Source: Caulobacter sp. 32-67-35
Lineage (GTDB): Bacteria; Pseudomonadota; Alphaproteobacteria; Caulobacterales; Caulobacteraceae
Assembly (NCBI GenBank): GCA_002280875.1
Contig: NCEV01000029.1
Location: forward strand, 1 to 38,738
DNA: 38,738 nt
Reading direction: 5' to 3'
Shown: one piece after another, positions 27,826 through 35,676 of the stretch
Layout: each line of letters opens with the position of its first letter
How positions within the stretch are numbered: the first letter of the stretch is position 1
The notes under the pieces: generated by a model
What the model saw: only the letters and a program-made list of their open reading frames with translations
Databases searched by the model: none
What the model was told of the DNA's origin: nothing
Translations under genes and position numbers: made by a program

Positions 27826-27960
27826 ATGGCCATCAAGGCCTTCTTCGCCCTCGCCCTCGTGCTCTCCGTGACGATCGGCCTGCTGCTGCCCACGCCCGGC
27901 GCGCACAAGCCGCGCCCGGCCCAGTCATCGATCGAGACGATCGAGCTGCGGCGCGGTTAG
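27826..27960 (+). CDS. small membrane protein (44 aa)
   Basis: A 44-codon frame from ATG 27826: one hydrophobic helix (about 5-22, FFALALVLSVTIGLLL) and a short polar C-terminus. No clear Shine-Dalgarno. The stop overlaps the stop of the convergent lipoprotein gene. It could be a real single-pass micro-protein or a chance frame. I recognise no family. Confidence 0.4.
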   Translation: MAIKAFFALALVLSVTIGLLLPTPGAHKPRPAQSSIETIELRRG

Positions 27961-28409
27961 GGCTTGGGCTGCGCAGCCAGCACCGCTGTGTGCTCGGCGC
28001 AGCCTTTCAGCGTTTCGCCGTCGATCCACACCTCGGCATAGAACCGGTACACCCGGTCCGACATGCCATCGGTGCAGACGCCCGGCGTCAGGCGAACGAC
28101 CAGCCGGCCTTTCTCTTCATCAACGCCGCTGGAGTCCCACACGCCCTGCTCGCCATCGATCCGCACGCCCGGATTGGCGTTGCTGACCTCGGGACTGTCG
28201 GGGCGGGTCAGGGCCACGCTGCCGGAGCGGATCTTCACGGCCCAGAACGGCTCGGTTCCGACCACATCAATATCGCCGGAATAGTTGGCCCCTTTAGCCG
28301 AGGCCGGCGCGTCAGCCGGCGGCGCGGCCTCTTCCGATGCCCCCATCGGCGCCTCGCCGCAGGCGGTGAGGGACAGAACCAGGATCCACAAGGCGGCGGT
28401 GCGTAGCAT
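27957..28409 (-). CDS. putative lipoprotein, COG3650-like
   Basis: A 150-residue protein with a lipoprotein signal (LSLTAC, Cys17), an Ala/Pro-rich linker and a beta-rich domain beginning GTEPFWAVKI. That GxEPFW start, plus the Cys pair (GVCTDGMSD and LKGCAEHTAVL), fits the COG3650 group of predicted envelope proteins related to the HslJ/META fold. Function unknown. ATG 28409 starts at the signal peptide; the frame extends further upstream without merit. It is divergent from the methyltransferase gene with 46 bp between starts. Confidence 0.72.
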   Translation of the reverse strand: MLRTAALWILVLSLTACGEAPMGASEEAAPPADAPASAKGANYSGDIDVVGTEPFWAVKIRSGSVALTRPDSPEVSNANPGVRIDGEQGVWDSSGVDEEKGRLVVRLTPGVCTDGMSDRVYRFYAEVWIDGETLKGCAEHTAVLAAQPKP

Positions 28410-28455
28410 GGCGGCGACTGTTCCCTGTTGCCTGACGAGGCTAGTCTCACACGGC

Positions 28456-29580
28456 ATGACTCGAAAAGCCTCTCCCGCGTTCCTTGAATTCTTCGCCGGC
28501 GGCGGCATGGCCCGCGTGGGGCTGGGAGAGGGCTGGACCTGCGCCTTCGCCAACGATTTCGATCCGTTGAAGGCCGCAGCCTACCGGGCCAATTTCGCCG
28601 ACGCTCCGGAACACTTCCACCAGGAAGACGTCTGGACCATCGAGGCCGAGAGCCTGCCGACCGCTGACCTGGCCTGGGCCTCAAGCCCTTGCCAGGACTT
28701 CAGCCTGGCCGGCGCCCGCGCTGGTCTGACCGGCGGCCGCTCCTCGGCCTTCTTCGGCTTCTGGAAGCTGATGCAGGCTCTGAACGCCAAAGGGCGAAGC
28801 CCGGACACCATCGTCATCGAGAACGTGGTCGGCCTGCTGACCTCGCACGACAGCCGCGACTTCGCCGCCCTGTGCCAGGCCCTGTCCGACGAGGGCTATC
28901 GCTTCGGCGCGCTCGAGGTCGACGCAGCGCGGTTCATCCCGCAGTCGCGGCCGCGCATCTTCGTGATCGCCACCCGCAAGCCGGCCGCCGCGCTCGCCGG
29001 CTCCAGCCCCTTCCACACGAGGGCGGTCAAGGCGGCCCATGCGCGCCTGCCCGCCGCTCTGCAGGCCGACTGGATCTGGTGGGGCCTGGCCGCACCGCAC
29101 CCGCGCAACACCGATCTGGCCGCCATGCTCGAACCCGACGACGCGGTCGCTTGGAACACGCCCGACAGGACCCAGGCCCTGCTTGCCCTGATGGCCCCCG
29201 CTCACCGCGCCACCGTCGAAGCGCACTTGAAGAGCGGTCGGCGGGCAGTTGGAGCTGTGTTCAAAAGGATGCGGAGCGGCCAGCAGCGGGCAGAGGCGCG
29301 CTTCGACGGTCTGGCCGGCTGTCTGCGCACCCCGCGCGGCGGCTCCTCGCGCCAGACCCTCCTGGTGATCGACGAGGGCCAGGTGCGCTCGCGCCTGATC
29401 AGCCCCCGGGAGGGGGCGCGGCTGATGGGCCTGCCCGACACCTATGCCCTGCCCGGCAGCCAGACCGCCGGGCTGCACGTGATCGGCGACGGCGTCGCCG
29501 CGCCCGTGGTGCGCTGGTTGGCGGAAGGCTTGCTGGAGCCTCTGATCGATAGCAAATCTGCAAGCCTCGCCGCCGAATGA
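28456..29580 (+). CDS. DNA (cytosine-5-)-methyltransferase
   Basis: Methylates C5 of cytosine in a specific DNA sequence using SAM. The 374 residues contain the ordered C5-methyltransferase motifs: I, FFAGGGMARVGL (12-23); IV, SSPCQDFS with catalytic Cys79; VI, IENVVGLL (Glu122); VIII, QSRPRIFVIA (163-172); and IX-X at the end, LMGLPDTYALPG and HVIGDGVAAPVVRWL. The target-recognition region is about 185-310; the recognised sequence cannot be read from it. No restriction endonuclease is adjacent, so it is a solitary methyltransferase. A Vsr endonuclease gene lies 2.3 kb downstream on the same strand, which suggests a Dcm/Vsr-like pair. Confidence 0.93.
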   Translation: MTRKASPAFLEFFAGGGMARVGLGEGWTCAFANDFDPLKAAAYRANFADAPEHFHQEDVWTIEAESLPTADLAWASSPCQDFSLAGARAGLTGGRSSAFFGFWKLMQALNAKGRSPDTIVIENVVGLLTSHDSRDFAALCQALSDEGYRFGALEVDAARFIPQSRPRIFVIATRKPAAALAGSSPFHTRAVKAAHARLPAALQADWIWWGLAAPHPRNTDLAAMLEPDDAVAWNTPDRTQALLALMAPAHRATVEAHLKSGRRAVGAVFKRMRSGQQRAEARFDGLAGCLRTPRGGSSRQTLLVIDEGQVRSRLISPREGARLMGLPDTYALPGSQTAGLHVIGDGVAAPVVRWLAEGLLEPLIDSKSASLAAE

Positions 29581-29650
29581 CCCGCTGACAGGCAAAACCC
29601 CGCGCCGTAAGGTGCGTTCAAACCTGCAAAACCTTCAGCGAGATCGTCCT

Positions 29651-30637
<987 letters not shown>

Positions 30638-30642
30638 CCCCC

Positions 30643-31842
30643 TTGCGCGTCGGCGTCGTCGGATGCGGGGTGGGCGGCATGGCCGCCGCCCTCGCCCTGG
30701 CGCGCCGGGGCCATGAGGTCACCCTGCTGGAGGCCTTCGCGCAGCCACGCCCGCTAGGCTCGGGCCTGCTCCTCCAACCCACCGGTCTGGCGGCCCTGAA
30801 GGCGCTGGGGCTGGACGACGCCATCCGCGCCGCCGGCGCCCGGGTCGACCGCCTGCAGGGTCGCGATACGCGGGGCCGCACGGTGATGAACCTCGACTAT
30901 GCCGACTGGCGGCCCGGCGCCCATGGCGTCGGCATCCACCGGGCCGTGCTGTTCGATGCGCTGCATGGCAGACTTGCCGGCGCCGGCGTCACGGTGGTCA
31001 CGAGCGCGCGAGTCATCCGGGTCGAGGATCCCGCCCGCCCCGTTCTGCAGGACGAGGATGGCCGCGCGTTCGGCCCCTTCGACCTGGCGATCATCGGTGA
31101 CGGCTCGGCCTCGACCCTGCGCAGGGCGATCCGGCCTGGAGCCCGCGCGCCGCTCTATCCATGGGGCGCGCTGTGGGTGAACGCTCCTGATCCCCACGGC
31201 CAGTTCTCCGGCGCCTTGAGACAGGTCTATCACCGCGCCGAGATGATGGCCGGCGTGCTGCCGGTCGGGCATGGGCCCGACGGTGGCCAGGGCCAGGTCT
31301 CGATATTCTGGTCGCTGCCCACAGCCGACTTCGACAGGGCCCTGGCGATCGATTTCAACGACTGGTGCGCCAGCAGGCTCGGCGCGATCTGGCCAGAGGC
31401 CGCCGCCCTGCTGGCCGGCCAGGCCGACTGGAGCGGCTTTTCCCGGGCCACCTATCGCGATGTTTCGGTAGGGCGCTGGAACCGGGGCGCCTGCACCCTG
31501 ATCGGCGACGCCGCCCATGGCACCAGCCCGCAGCTGGGCCAGGGGGCGAACCTGGCCCTGGTCGACGCCGTGGAACTGGCCGCGCGGCTGGATCGAGACA
31601 CCCGCACGGTCGCTGTGGCGGTGTCGGGCTGGCAGGCGTCTAGACGGCGCCACACCGGCCTCTATCAAATCGTTTCCAAGGCCCTGACCCCGCTGTTCCA
31701 GGCCCACGGCGGATTCTGGCCGGCGATGCGCGATATCTTCTTCACGCCGATGTCGCGCTGGCCGGGGCTGAAGCAACTGGGGGTCCTGCTGCTGACCGGC
31801 ACGCTGCGCCTGGGCCGCTTTCCACCGGAGACCCGGCCGTGA
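30643..31842 (+). CDS. FAD-dependent monooxygenase
   Basis: Class A flavoprotein hydroxylase of the PHBH/UbiH type: uses NAD(P)H and oxygen to hydroxylate a small organic substrate, which I cannot identify. The 399 residues show the N-terminal Rossmann GCGVGG (7-12), the DG motif in LAIIGDGSAS, and the second FAD motif LIGDAAHGTSPQLGQGANLAL (around Asp289). No transmembrane anchor. It starts at TTG 30643, five bases after the cysK stop, with no upstream ATG in frame. Its stop overlaps the vsr start (GTGA), so these genes are probably co-transcribed. Confidence 0.9.
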   Translation: MRVGVVGCGVGGMAAALALARRGHEVTLLEAFAQPRPLGSGLLLQPTGLAALKALGLDDAIRAAGARVDRLQGRDTRGRTVMNLDYADWRPGAHGVGIHRAVLFDALHGRLAGAGVTVVTSARVIRVEDPARPVLQDEDGRAFGPFDLAIIGDGSASTLRRAIRPGARAPLYPWGALWVNAPDPHGQFSGALRQVYHRAEMMAGVLPVGHGPDGGQGQVSIFWSLPTADFDRALAIDFNDWCASRLGAIWPEAAALLAGQADWSGFSRATYRDVSVGRWNRGACTLIGDAAHGTSPQLGQGANLALVDAVELAARLDRDTRTVAVAVSGWQASRRRHTGLYQIVSKALTPLFQAHGGFWPAMRDIFFTPMSRWPGLKQLGVLLLTGTLRLGRFPPETRP

Positions 31843-32282
31843 GCACGGACGTCTATGACCGGGCCAAGCGCTCGGCGGTCATGGCGCGGGTGAGGAGCCA
31901 GGACACCAAACCCGAACGGCTGCTTCGCAAGACCCTGACGGCGCTCTGCGCCCGCTATCGCCTGCAGCGCGGCGACCTGCCCGGCAAGCCGGACGTCGTC
32001 ATGCCCGGCCGCAAGCTGGTCTTCTTCGTTCATGGCTGTTTCTGGCACGGGCATGACTGCGCCCGCGGCTCACGCGTGCCCAAGGCCAATCGCGACTACT
32101 GGCTGGCCAAGGTGGCCCGCAACAAGGCGCGCGACGCGGCCGCGCTAGCAGCCCTGTCGGCGGCGGGCTGGTGTGTCGAAACCGTGTGGGAATGCGAGAT
32201 GAAGAACACCGGAGCCTTGAAGGAGAGGCTGGCCCGGATCCTGGATCAGGCCGCCGCCCGGGCCTTGCCCTCCAGAACCTGA
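31839..32282 (+). CDS. vsr: very short patch repair (Vsr) DNA mismatch endonuclease
   Basis: Vsr nicks DNA 5' of the T in T:G mismatches that arise when 5-methylcytosine deaminates. The 147 residues carry the family blocks in order: AKRSAVMARVRSQDTKPE, LPGKPDVVMP with the catalytic Asp, FFVHGCFWHGHDC with the zinc-site residues, PKANRDYWLAKVARNKARD, and GWCVETVWECE. Length is normal. It starts at GTG 31839 overlapping the monooxygenase stop. A C5-methyltransferase upstream would supply the damage it repairs. Its 3' end overlaps the convergent kinase gene. Confidence 0.93.
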   Translation: MSTDVYDRAKRSAVMARVRSQDTKPERLLRKTLTALCARYRLQRGDLPGKPDVVMPGRKLVFFVHGCFWHGHDCARGSRVPKANRDYWLAKVARNKARDAAALAALSAAGWCVETVWECEMKNTGALKERLARILDQAAARALPSRT

Positions 32283-33938
32283 GTCAGCGCCGTATAGAGC
32301 TCGATGGGATCGATCGGCTTGGCGACATGGGCGTTCATGCCCGCTGCGAGACACGCCTCCCAGTCCTTGGGCGTCGCCGAAGCGGTGACGGCGATCACAG
32401 GCGTCTCGCGATTGAGGCCCGCGCCGGCCCGCAGGGTGCGGGTCGCTTCCCGACCGTTTGGCGCCCAGCAGTTCCAGGGCCTGCTCGCCGGACTCCGCCA
32501 GGGTGGCCTCGATCCCGAAGGGCTGCAGCACCAGTTCGATGGCCCGGCGATTGACCACGTGATCGTCGACCACCAGCACCTGCGCGCCAGTAATGGAGGG
32601 ACCGTCCTCCCCTGCCTGTGGCGCATCCACCGCCTCAACCGTCAGGGTCAGGATGAATGTGGCGCCCTGGCCCTCGACGCTGTTGACGATCAGCTCGCCC
32701 CCCATCAGCCGGGCCAGTTCCCGGCTGATCACCAGCCCGAGGCCCGAACCGCCATGCTGGCGAACCACGCTGGTGCTCAGCTGCTCGAAGGGTGTGAAGA
32801 GGCGGGTGATGTTCGCCTGGGATATTCCGGGGCCCGTGTCCGTGACGGTGATGGTCAGACGTCGCTGGACTCCATCCTCACGACTGTCGAACCGCACCGC
32901 GATGGCGCCCTGGTCGGTGAACTTGATGGCGTTGGACAACAGATTGTTAAGCACCTGACGCAGGCGCAGCGCGTCACCCGCCACCCATCTGGGCAGGGTC
33001 GCGGCCCCTTCGATACGTAGGCGAAGGCCCTTTTTGGCCACCTCGGGGCGCCACAGCCGCAAGGTGTCCGACAGGGTCTGGCGAAGATTGTAGGGCGCCT
33101 TTTCGACAGCCATTCGGCCGACCTCCAGGCGCGAGAAATCCAGCAGGTCGTTGAGCAGGGCGCGCATCAGCCCGCCAGCGTCGGTGATCAGTTGGGCGTG
33201 GGTCTTTGAACTGGCCTCCGGGACCTCGCTATGCAGCCGCGCGGCGCCCGCCAGGATGGCGCTGATCGGGGTGCGGAGCTCGTGGCTGATCATGGCGACA
33301 AAGGCCGACTTGGCGGCCACGGCCTCTTCCGCCTCATGCCGGCGAAGCTCGGCTTCTTCCTTGGCGTCGGCCTCCGCCTTCAGCGCCGCGCCAAGGGTGC
33401 GGCTGGCCACGGCAACCGATGCGACCAGCAACAGGGCGCCAAACCAAAGAGCATTGGCCAGCGGCGAGTCGGGGTTGGCGATCCGTCCGATGAACGGGAC
33501 GATCATCAGATAGATCACATGCGGCGCGGCGGCTGACAGCGTCGCCGACCTGAGGCTGCCATTGACGACGATGACATTCAGCAGCGCGCCCGCCAGCAAC
33601 ATGCCGCCCAGCGTCGGCGCGAACCGCTCGTGCGAGGCAAACAGCGGCAGAGACAGGAAGCCGAAGATGGCCGAGGTGATGAACGGCGACACGGTCAAAG
33701 CCAGCCGCCGCCAGGCGGGAGGGCGAACTTCGGGGCTGGCCATGACCGAACTGGTGATCCACAGCTCGAACAGTTGGGCCAGGACATAGAGCGCCGCCCA
33801 GGCCCAGACCCACGCCATGCCTATGAAGACATGCAGGATCAGGGCGATGACCAGGGTGGCGGCCAGACGCAGATAGGTATTGGAGCGCCGCGAAGCCGCG
33901 GCGCGCGCCAGGTTCCTCTGCGTTTCGCTAGACCCCAT
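32145..33938 (-). CDS. hybrid histidine kinase with frameshifted receiver
   Basis: Membrane sensor kinase. The N-terminus has about six hydrophobic segments (25-180), then a short coiled coil, the HisKA domain with phospho-His219 in MISHELRTPISAIL, and a complete HATPase domain (NLLSNAIKF, DTGPGIS, GGSGLGLVISRELARLMGG). A receiver begins at AQVLVVDDHVVNRRAIELVL but breaks after LLGAK: the stretch that should hold the phospho-acceptor Asp (LMDxxMPxMD type) is missing. The rest of the receiver (GREATRTLRAG to AKPIDPIELY) continues in another frame to 32246. The actual frame runs on through unrelated sequence to 32145, antisense to vsr. The kinase core should work; the receiver cannot accept phosphate. 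Confidence 0.85.
   Translation of the reverse strand: MGSSETQRNLARAAASRRSNTYLRLAATLVIALILHVFIGMAWVWAWAALYVLAQLFELWITSSVMASPEVRPPAWRRLALTVSPFITSAIFGFLSLPLFASHERFAPTLGGMLLAGALLNVIVVNGSLRSATLSAAAPHVIYLMIVPFIGRIANPDSPLANALWFGALLLVASVAVASRTLGAALKAEADAKEEAELRRHEAEEAVAAKSAFVAMISHELRTPISAILAGAARLHSEVPEASSKTHAQLITDAGGLMRALLNDLLDFSRLEVGRMAVEKAPYNLRQTLSDTLRLWRPEVAKKGLRLRIEGAATLPRWVAGDALRLRQVLNNLLSNAIKFTDQGAIAVRFDSREDGVQRRLTITVTDTGPGISQANITRLFTPFEQLSTSVVRQHGGSGLGLVISRELARLMGGELIVNSVEGQGATFILTLTVEAVDAPQAGEDGPSITGAQVLVVDDHVVNRRAIELVLQPFGIEATLAESGEQALELLGAKRSGSDPHPAGRRGPQSRDACDRRHRFGDAQGLGGVSRSGHERPCRQADRSHRALYGADSGSGGQGPGGGLIQDPGQPLLQGSGVLHLAFPHGFDTPARRRQGC
32246..32458 (-). pseudogene. out-of-frame remainder of the kinase receiver domain
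   Basis: Minus-strand frame encoding NGREATRTLRAG, ETPVIAVTASAT, CLAAGMNAHVAKPI and a normal C-terminus, stop TGA at 32248-32246. The conserved Thr/Ala (VTAS) and Lys (AKPID) of receivers are intact, but the segment is shifted relative to the kinase frame. The 5' boundary is approximate. Confidence 0.75.
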
Positions 33939-34150
33939 CGGCGTCCTGTCCCCTCGGGTTGACGCGTGCCTCATTTTATCGGTCAGCTTCACAGCCGAAA
34001 CCTAAGATGACGTGAAGTATTGGCGTTCCGTCAATGGCTTGCGCGATGATGTTCGGCTCTGCCGCATGCAATTTTCACAGTGAGCCAGACCCTTAGAGGT
34101 TTTGTCCGTGGGAAATCTTGCCCGATATGGTGTCCGGTCGCGTTTGACGC

Positions 34151-34429
34151 TCAGGGCCGCGGGCCAAAGGCCTTTTCAAGATCGGCCTCCTCCACGCCGT
34201 CAATCTCCAGGCGCTTGAGGCGCGCGGTCGCACCGGCCGTCAGGCGAACAGCGGATTTGGCGACGCCCAGACGTTTGGCGATGAGGATGATCAGAGCCGC
34301 ATTGGCTTCGCCCTCAACCGGAGCGCTGGCCACGCGCACCTTGAGATAGGATCGCCCTTCTGAGTCCGCTGCCCAGCCGTCGACCCCCTCGCGCCCACCG
34401 CGCGGGGTCAGGCGGACAGTCAGGAACAA
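34151..34429 (-). CDS. DUF167 (YggU-like) protein
   Basis: A 92-residue soluble protein of the YggU/DUF167 family, whose function is unknown. Family blocks are visible: LTVRLTPRGGREGV, LKVRVASAPVEGEANAALIILIAKRLGV and LTAGATARLKRLEI. It starts at TTG 34429, five bases after the YggT stop; no ATG or GTG is better. yggT-yggU adjacency is common in proteobacteria, supporting the call. Confidence 0.88.
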   Translation of the reverse strand: MFLTVRLTPRGGREGVDGWAADSEGRSYLKVRVASAPVEGEANAALIILIAKRLGVAKSAVRLTAGATARLKRLEIDGVEEADLEKAFGPRP

Positions 34430-34433
34430 GGGA

Positions 34434-34748
34434 TCAAGCCAGCAGGTTCAGCAGCGCGAACTTGAGCGCCGGCAAGAGGATATCCTTGACGCCGGTGATC
34501 AGCAGCAGAACGATGATCGCGCTGATATCCACGCCGCCCAACGGCGGAATGATCCGCTGGAACGGGCGCAGCACCGGACCGGTCACCCGGTCCAGGAAGG
34601 TGCTGATCTGATAGACGGCGCGGTTGCGCAGATTGATCACGTCGAAGGCCACGAGCCAGCTCATCACCGCCGAGATGATGATGGCCCACCACAGCAGGCT
34701 GAGCAGCGCCGAAACGATGAAGAAGACGAAGGTGATAATGGCGGCCAT
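34434..34748 (-). CDS. YggT family membrane protein
   Basis: 104 residues with two hydrophobic regions (about 2-33 and 73-100) joined by the signature RVTGPVLRPFQRIIPPLGGVDISAIIVL. YggT proteins are inner-membrane proteins linked to osmotic tolerance and, in some bacteria, to division-site positioning; the mechanism is unknown. ATG 34748 has GGGAAA a few bases upstream; the longer frame to 34805 adds a charged N-terminus unlike the family. First gene of a two-gene unit with the DUF167 gene. Confidence 0.9.
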   Translation of the reverse strand: MAAIITFVFFIVSALLSLLWWAIIISAVMSWLVAFDVINLRNRAVYQISTFLDRVTGPVLRPFQRIIPPLGGVDISAIIVLLLITGVKDILLPALKFALLNLLA

Positions 34749-34860
34749 GAGTTTCCCGTCCGAGTCTTCCGCTTCTTGCCGCGCCTTGGCGCCGCTGGCA
34801 AGCAAAGCCGAATGCCCGGCTTGACGCGGGCCCCGCCCCGCCTTATTCCCGCGGCTCCTT

Positions 34861-34936
34861 GGGGCCGTAGCTCAGATGGTAGAGCGCCTCGTTCGCAATG
34901 AGGAGGTCAGGGGTTCGATTCCCCTCGGCTCCACCA
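34861..34936 (+). tRNA. tRNA-Ala (anticodon CGC)
   Basis: A 76-base cloverleaf: acceptor GGGGCCG (34861-34867) with CGGCTCC (34926-34932), including the G3:U70 pair that marks alanine tRNAs, D-arm AGCTCAGATGGTAGAGC, anticodon loop TTCGCAA (anticodon CGC, reads GCG), T-loop GTTCGATT and an encoded CCA end (34934-34936). Confidence 0.96.
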
Positions 34937-35420
34937 AGGACCTCTCTCCACATTTCGCTGGTCGTCGTGGTTTACAGCCGCGGCGGCGGAACGCCGACAA
35001 TCAGGGAGTGAGCCACGCGCCTCCTTGATGATCACACTTCAGTCGCTCGGACTTGGCGCGGCGCTGGCCACCTTATGTTGTCGCCGGCGGGCCCAGCTTC
35101 CTATTCCGGCGATCCTGGTGAGCGGATCCGGCTTGCCGACGCCCCATGTTGGCCCGGCGCTCTAAGGCCTTGGCTCTGCGCCTTCATGGCCGCCGTTGGT
35201 TCGCCCCCCAAAATGGGCTTGGCGGTCTGGGCCTTTTTCAGTCTCGGGCCCTGGCTGCCGGCTTCTGACACCTTCACCGCGCCGCTATGTCGGCAACCCG
35301 GCGGTTCTCGGCTGCGGTAGCGGTTATGGTGCCGCTCGGTTCTCCTTAAAAACGAGCGCCAGTCGGGGTCGAATGGTCTTTTTCTGCTACATCTATTCGC
35401 TCGGTTCAGAGGTGCCCCAC
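34937..35420. other. non-coding stretch after tRNA-Ala
   Basis: 484 bp with no gene I can support. Two frames cross it, but they show no domain, no good ribosome-binding site and unusual composition (rich in Pro, Gly and Trp). No integrase or repeated tRNA 3' end was seen, so it does not look like an integrated element. Runs of T near 35234 and 35382 and a purine-rich CTTAAAAACGAG at about 35345 may mark a promoter for the small ORF at 35421. Confidence 0.5.
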
Positions 35421-35582
35421 ATGGAGGCTCTGAGTTGCTCGTCGCTGGGCGAGGCCCAGGCGCGCTGCCGGCGGATGCTGGACGAGCACGGCGCCGCCGT
35501 GCGGGCCGAGCTGTTTGACGACGACCAACGGGTGGCGATCATTTCCCGGAAAGACGCCTACGAGCGTCGCCTGCAGGCCTAG
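35421..35582 (+). CDS. small hypothetical protein (53 aa)
   Basis: Starts MEALSCSSLGEAQARCRRML, behind a GAGG site; ends in an Asp- then Arg-rich stretch (ELFDDDQRVAIISRKDAYERRLQA, given by its ends ELFDDD and ERRLQA). The pattern of a helix followed by two strands is reasonable for a small folded protein. A strong terminator begins 13 bp after the stop, which supports it being a transcribed gene. In-frame ATG codons further upstream are possible. No family recognised. Confidence 0.5.
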   Translation: MEALSCSSLGEAQARCRRMLDEHGAAVRAELFDDDQRVAIISRKDAYERRLQA

Positions 35583-35594
35583 CGCCTTCCGGCA

Positions 35595-35637
35595 AGGCGC
35601 GCGCCGGGCGATCACCCGGACCGCGCGCCTGCTTTTT
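35595..35637 (+). terminator. rho-independent terminator
   Basis: AGGCGCGCG (35595-35603) and CGCGCGCCT (35622-35630), with an inner CCGGG/CCCGG pair of arms, make a long stem followed by GCTTTTT. It ends the 53-residue gene on the plus strand. Confidence 0.85.
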
Positions 35638-35676
35638 CCGTCTCACAGCTCTTTGCCGCTGGCGCCGCTGGTCGGG

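Noticed and set aside
34019-34035. ATTGGCG/CGTCAAT imperfect inverted repeat upstream of the kinase
   Set aside because: Short, with a mismatch; no basis to name a regulator.
35075-35320. 81-codon frame after tRNA-Ala
   Set aside because: No ribosome-binding site and low-information composition; looks like a chance frame in GC-rich DNA.
34861-35420. tRNA-Ala as an attachment site for an integrated element
   Set aside because: No integrase gene and no second copy of the tRNA 3' end seen downstream in the window.
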